In this document: piece by piece, positions 61,570-64,000 of the stretch | Layout: the number at the start of each line of letters is the position of its first letter | Position numbering within the stretch: position 1 is the stretch's first letter | Assembly: GCF_016808095.1 (NCBI RefSeq) | Contig: NC_068974.1 | Location: forward strand, 18,414,001-18,478,000 | Direction of reading: 5' to 3' | Length of the DNA: 64,000 bases | Origin: Vigna angularis | Lineage: Eukaryota > Streptophyta > Magnoliopsida > Fabales > Fabaceae | Position numbers and translations under genes: made by a program | Notes under the pieces: model-generated | What the model was told of the DNA's origin: nothing | Seen by the model: only the letters and a program-made list of their open reading frames with translations | Databases searched by the model: none

Positions 61570-63252
61570 GCAATGGACGAAATGGACGAAATGGACGAAA
61601 TGGACGAAGTGGACGAAGTGGACGAAATGGACGAAGTGGACGAAATGGACGAAGTTGACGAAGTTGACGAAGTTGAAGAAGTGGACGTAGTGGACATAGA
61701 GGACGAAGTGCACAAAGTTGTCAAAGTTGACAAAGTTGACAAAATAGACGATGTTTACGAAGTGGACGAAGTGGATAAAGTTGACGAAGTGGACGAAGTG
61801 GAAGAAGTGGACGAAGTGGAAGAAGTGGAGGCAGTTGACCAAGATGACGGAGTTGACGAAGTGGGCGAAGTGGAGGAAGCGGAGGAAGTGGACGAAGTGG
61901 ACGAATAGGACAAAGTGGACGAAGTGGAAAAAAGTGGAGGAGGTGGAGGAAATGGACGAAGATGACGAAGTGGATGAACTTGACCAAGATGACGGAGTTG
62001 ACCCAACTGACGAAGTGGACGCAGAGGGCAAAGTGGACGAAATGGATAAAATGGACGAAGTGGACGAAATGGACGAAGTGGACGAATAGGACGAAGTGGA
62101 CGAAATTGACGAAGTAGACGAAGTGGATGAAGTGGACAAAGTTGACGAAGACGATGAAGTGCACGAACTTGACGAAGTGGGAAAAGTGGAGGAAGTTGAC
62201 GAAGTGGATGAAGAGGACGAAGAGGACGAAGTGAAAGAAGTTGACGAATTGGACGAAGCTCACGAAGTGGACGGAGTCGACGAAGTAGACGAAGTGGACG
62301 AAGTGGAGGAACTGGAGGAAGTGGACGGAATGGACGAAGTGGAGGAAGTGGTGGAAGTGGAGGTAGTGGATGAAGTGGACGAAGTCGACCCAGATGATAG
62401 AGTTGACGAAGTGGAGGAAATGGAGGAAGTGGACGAAGTGGACGAAGTGGACGAAGTGGAAGAAGTGGACGAAGTGGAAGAAGTGGAGGCAGTTGACCAA
62501 GATGACGGAGTTGACGAAGTGGGCGAAGTGGAGGAAGCGGAGGAAGTGGACGAAGTGGACGAATAGGACAAAGTGGACGAAGTGGAAAAAAGTGGAGGAG
62601 GTGGAGGAAATGGACGAAGATGACGAAGTGGATGAAGTTAACCAAGATGACGGAGTTGACGAAGTTGACAAAGTGGACGAAGTGGACATAATGGACGAAA
62701 TGGACGAAGTGGACCAAGTGGTCGAAGTGGAGGAAGTGGAGGAACTGGAGGAAATGGAGGAAGTGGAGGAAGTGGAGGAAGAGGAAGAAGTGGAGGAACC
62801 GGAGGAAGTGGAGGAAGTGGAGGAAGTTGAAGAAGTGGTCGGAGTGGAAGAAGTTGACGAAGTGGATGAAGTTCAGGAAGTGGACGAAAAGGAGGAAGTG
62901 GACGAAGTGGACGAAGTGGATGAAGTGGAGGAAGTGGACGAAGTGGAGGAAGTGGACGAAGTGGACGAGGTGGACAAAGTGCACGAAATGGATCAAGTTG
63001 ACCAAGATGAAATAGTTGACGAAGTTGACGAAGTGGACGAAGTGGACGAAGTGGACGAATTGGACGAAATGGACGAAATGGACGAAATAGACGAAGTGGA
63101 CGAAGTGAACGAAGTCGACGAGTGGAAGAAGTGGACGGAGTGGACGAAATGGACGAAGTCGACGAAGTTGAGGAAGTGGACGAAGTTGACGAAGTGGACG
63201 CAGTGGACATAGAGGACGAAGTGACGAAATAGACGAAGTTTACGATGTGGAC
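61570..63252 (+). repeat. 9-bp minisatellite (GTGGACGAA family), right copy
   Basis: About 1.7 kb of tandem 9-mers GTGGACGAA, GTGGAGGAA, GTTGACGAA and GAAATGGAC variants. A segment at about 61,780-61,999 recurs at about 62,438-62,657 (offset 658 bp, marked by GAATAGGACAAAG), so the array also grew by larger blocks. It lies between the primer-site region and the ORF of the LTR element, the same place as the copy at 57,325. All open frames over it (acidic on plus; Ser/Thr, Phe/Val/His or Pro/Leu/Arg on minus) follow from the three-codon period. Confidence 0.93.
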
Positions 63253-63261
63253 TGATGGACA

Positions 63262-63281
63262 AATTTGTAAGCACCAAAATA
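63262..63281 (-). other. degenerate primer-site region next to the 5' LTR
   Basis: On the minus strand, directly after the LTR end GTGACATCA, the sequence runs TATTTTGGTGCTTACAAATT. Only TTTTGGTGC resembles the TTTTGGCGCC start of the tRNA-Asp-type primer site common in plant gypsy elements. The same sequence precedes the LTR at 58,187. It may be a decayed or unusual primer site. Confidence 0.4.
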
Positions 63282-64000
63282 TGATGTCACAAACTTGTTT
63301 TTCAATCGGCAAGGATGACCGAATCGTTCAAGTAATAAACTTGGTAAGACCAAGTATCGTTCTTCCCAAAGGACTCACGGCCTAGTTTAGTTATGTGATT
63401 TCTTGATTAGCTAAGACTTAAAGACGAAATATTTGGATTTTATATGCAAAAGACGAAATTTAAATATGTATGCATGAAGTTTTGATCAATGGCAACAAGC
63501 AAAAGATAAACACTTTCAATGAAATCTATGAATGAATATGTTGTTGGGGGTCAATTTCATCTCATCCACTCTCATACATTTTAGGAATTCAACATTCAAA
63601 TCATCATTGTTAATGCCACTCTCTAAAGTACCATTCTAGATGGCTTCTCCCTAATCACGAGTTCATACAATTCCTAGCATTCCTAATGATTAGTTCATAA
63701 GTGCAGGAGCTTAACGACAACCAATATAACATTGGGAGAAATTCCCCGGATCTAGACTTCCCCGTACGTGTCCGTATCGACAAAACCAATAATCATGCAA
63801 TAGAATGAGTTAAACAATGCAAGCATTGAGCAAAGAGGAAAAACCCTAACTAATGATGAAAGAAAGCATAAGTCTTAGATTAAGATGCAAGCATAAATTC
63901 CATATATGAGAGCTTCAAGAGATTACATTGATTCCCCAACAAACATACAGAGTTTAGTTCACCATATTCATGGTGAACCTAGATGAACAATAATGAAAGA
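63282..64000 (-). mobile_element. LTR of the minisatellite-bearing retroelement, second copy, cut by window end
   Basis: It starts TGATGTCACAAAC and aligns with 58,187-58,905 at an offset of 5,095 bp, with scattered substitutions and small indels (for example the run after CTAATCA at 63,655). The U3 end with TATA box and palindromes would lie beyond the window. Confidence 0.85.

Larger units (their letters stand above)
58187..64000 (-). mobile_element. minus-strand LTR retroelement with minisatellite and one ORF, partial at the right edge
   Basis: Read on the minus strand the order is: 5' LTR (from beyond 64000 to 63282), degenerate primer-site region (about 63,262-63,281), 9-bp minisatellite (63,252-61,570), ORF (61,569-60,748), non-coding 3' region, purine-rich tract (59,461-59,476), 3' LTR (59,460-58,187). 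No reverse transcriptase, integrase or protease is visible, so it looks non-autonomous. The left LTR is itself preceded by another minisatellite and the same primer-region sequence (58,154-58,186), so part of a second internal region shares this LTR. The repeat period, LTR plus internal, is 5,095 bp. Confidence 0.75.

Overview
This window looks like nuclear DNA from a plant and carries no ordinary cellular gene that I can recognise. It holds about 50 kb of one satellite DNA family, set between and interrupted by LTR retrotransposons. The retroelement signatures are plant-type: a Ty1/copia gag with a CCHC knuckle, an initiator-Met tRNA primer site TGGTATCAGAGC, long LTRs ending in GGGATGTTACA or GGGATGTTGCA, and an ORF of the 'putative plant transposon protein' type. 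Together they suggest a dicot, most likely a legume such as Phaseolus or Vigna. The species is an inference from remembered sequence style, not a search result.

Layout. (1) 1-4578: a minus-strand, internally deleted Ty1/copia element. Its right LTR is 3513-4578, its primer site 3499-3510, and it keeps remnants of gag and the integrase C-terminus. A 2.42 kb solo LTR from another family (90-2509, exact 5-bp target duplication AAAGG) has inserted into it. (2) 4579-57224: a tandem satellite, all in one orientation, interrupted at 5727-8208 by a second solo LTR of the same family in the opposite orientation. The basic monomer is 174 bp. It is organised as irregular monomers (4.6-17.2 kb), a transitional zone (17.2-21.9 kb), seven near-identical copies of a 2,439-bp, 14-monomer higher-order repeat (21,887-38,959), a repeat of the transitional zone (39.04-42.69 kb), and then 326-bp dimers (174+152) arranged in a 4,653-bp higher-order repeat (about 44.0-57.2 kb). 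(3) 57225-57324: a 100-N assembly gap. (4) 57325-64000: a minus-strand LTR element of about 5.1 kb period, seen as internal-LTR-internal-LTR. Each internal region has a 9-bp minisatellite downstream of the primer-site position, and the complete one also has a 273-codon ORF.

How the parts relate. The satellite is the host landscape. The copia element and a solo LTR inserted into it, and the first solo LTR then inserted into the copia element. Inside the array, the history of unequal exchange is readable from shared single-base variants and exact spacings (1,219, 2,083, 2,439, 4,653, 4,878, 7,317 and 20,834 bp). Nearly all long reading frames in the satellite and minisatellite follow from repeat periods divisible by three, and I do not annotate them as genes.
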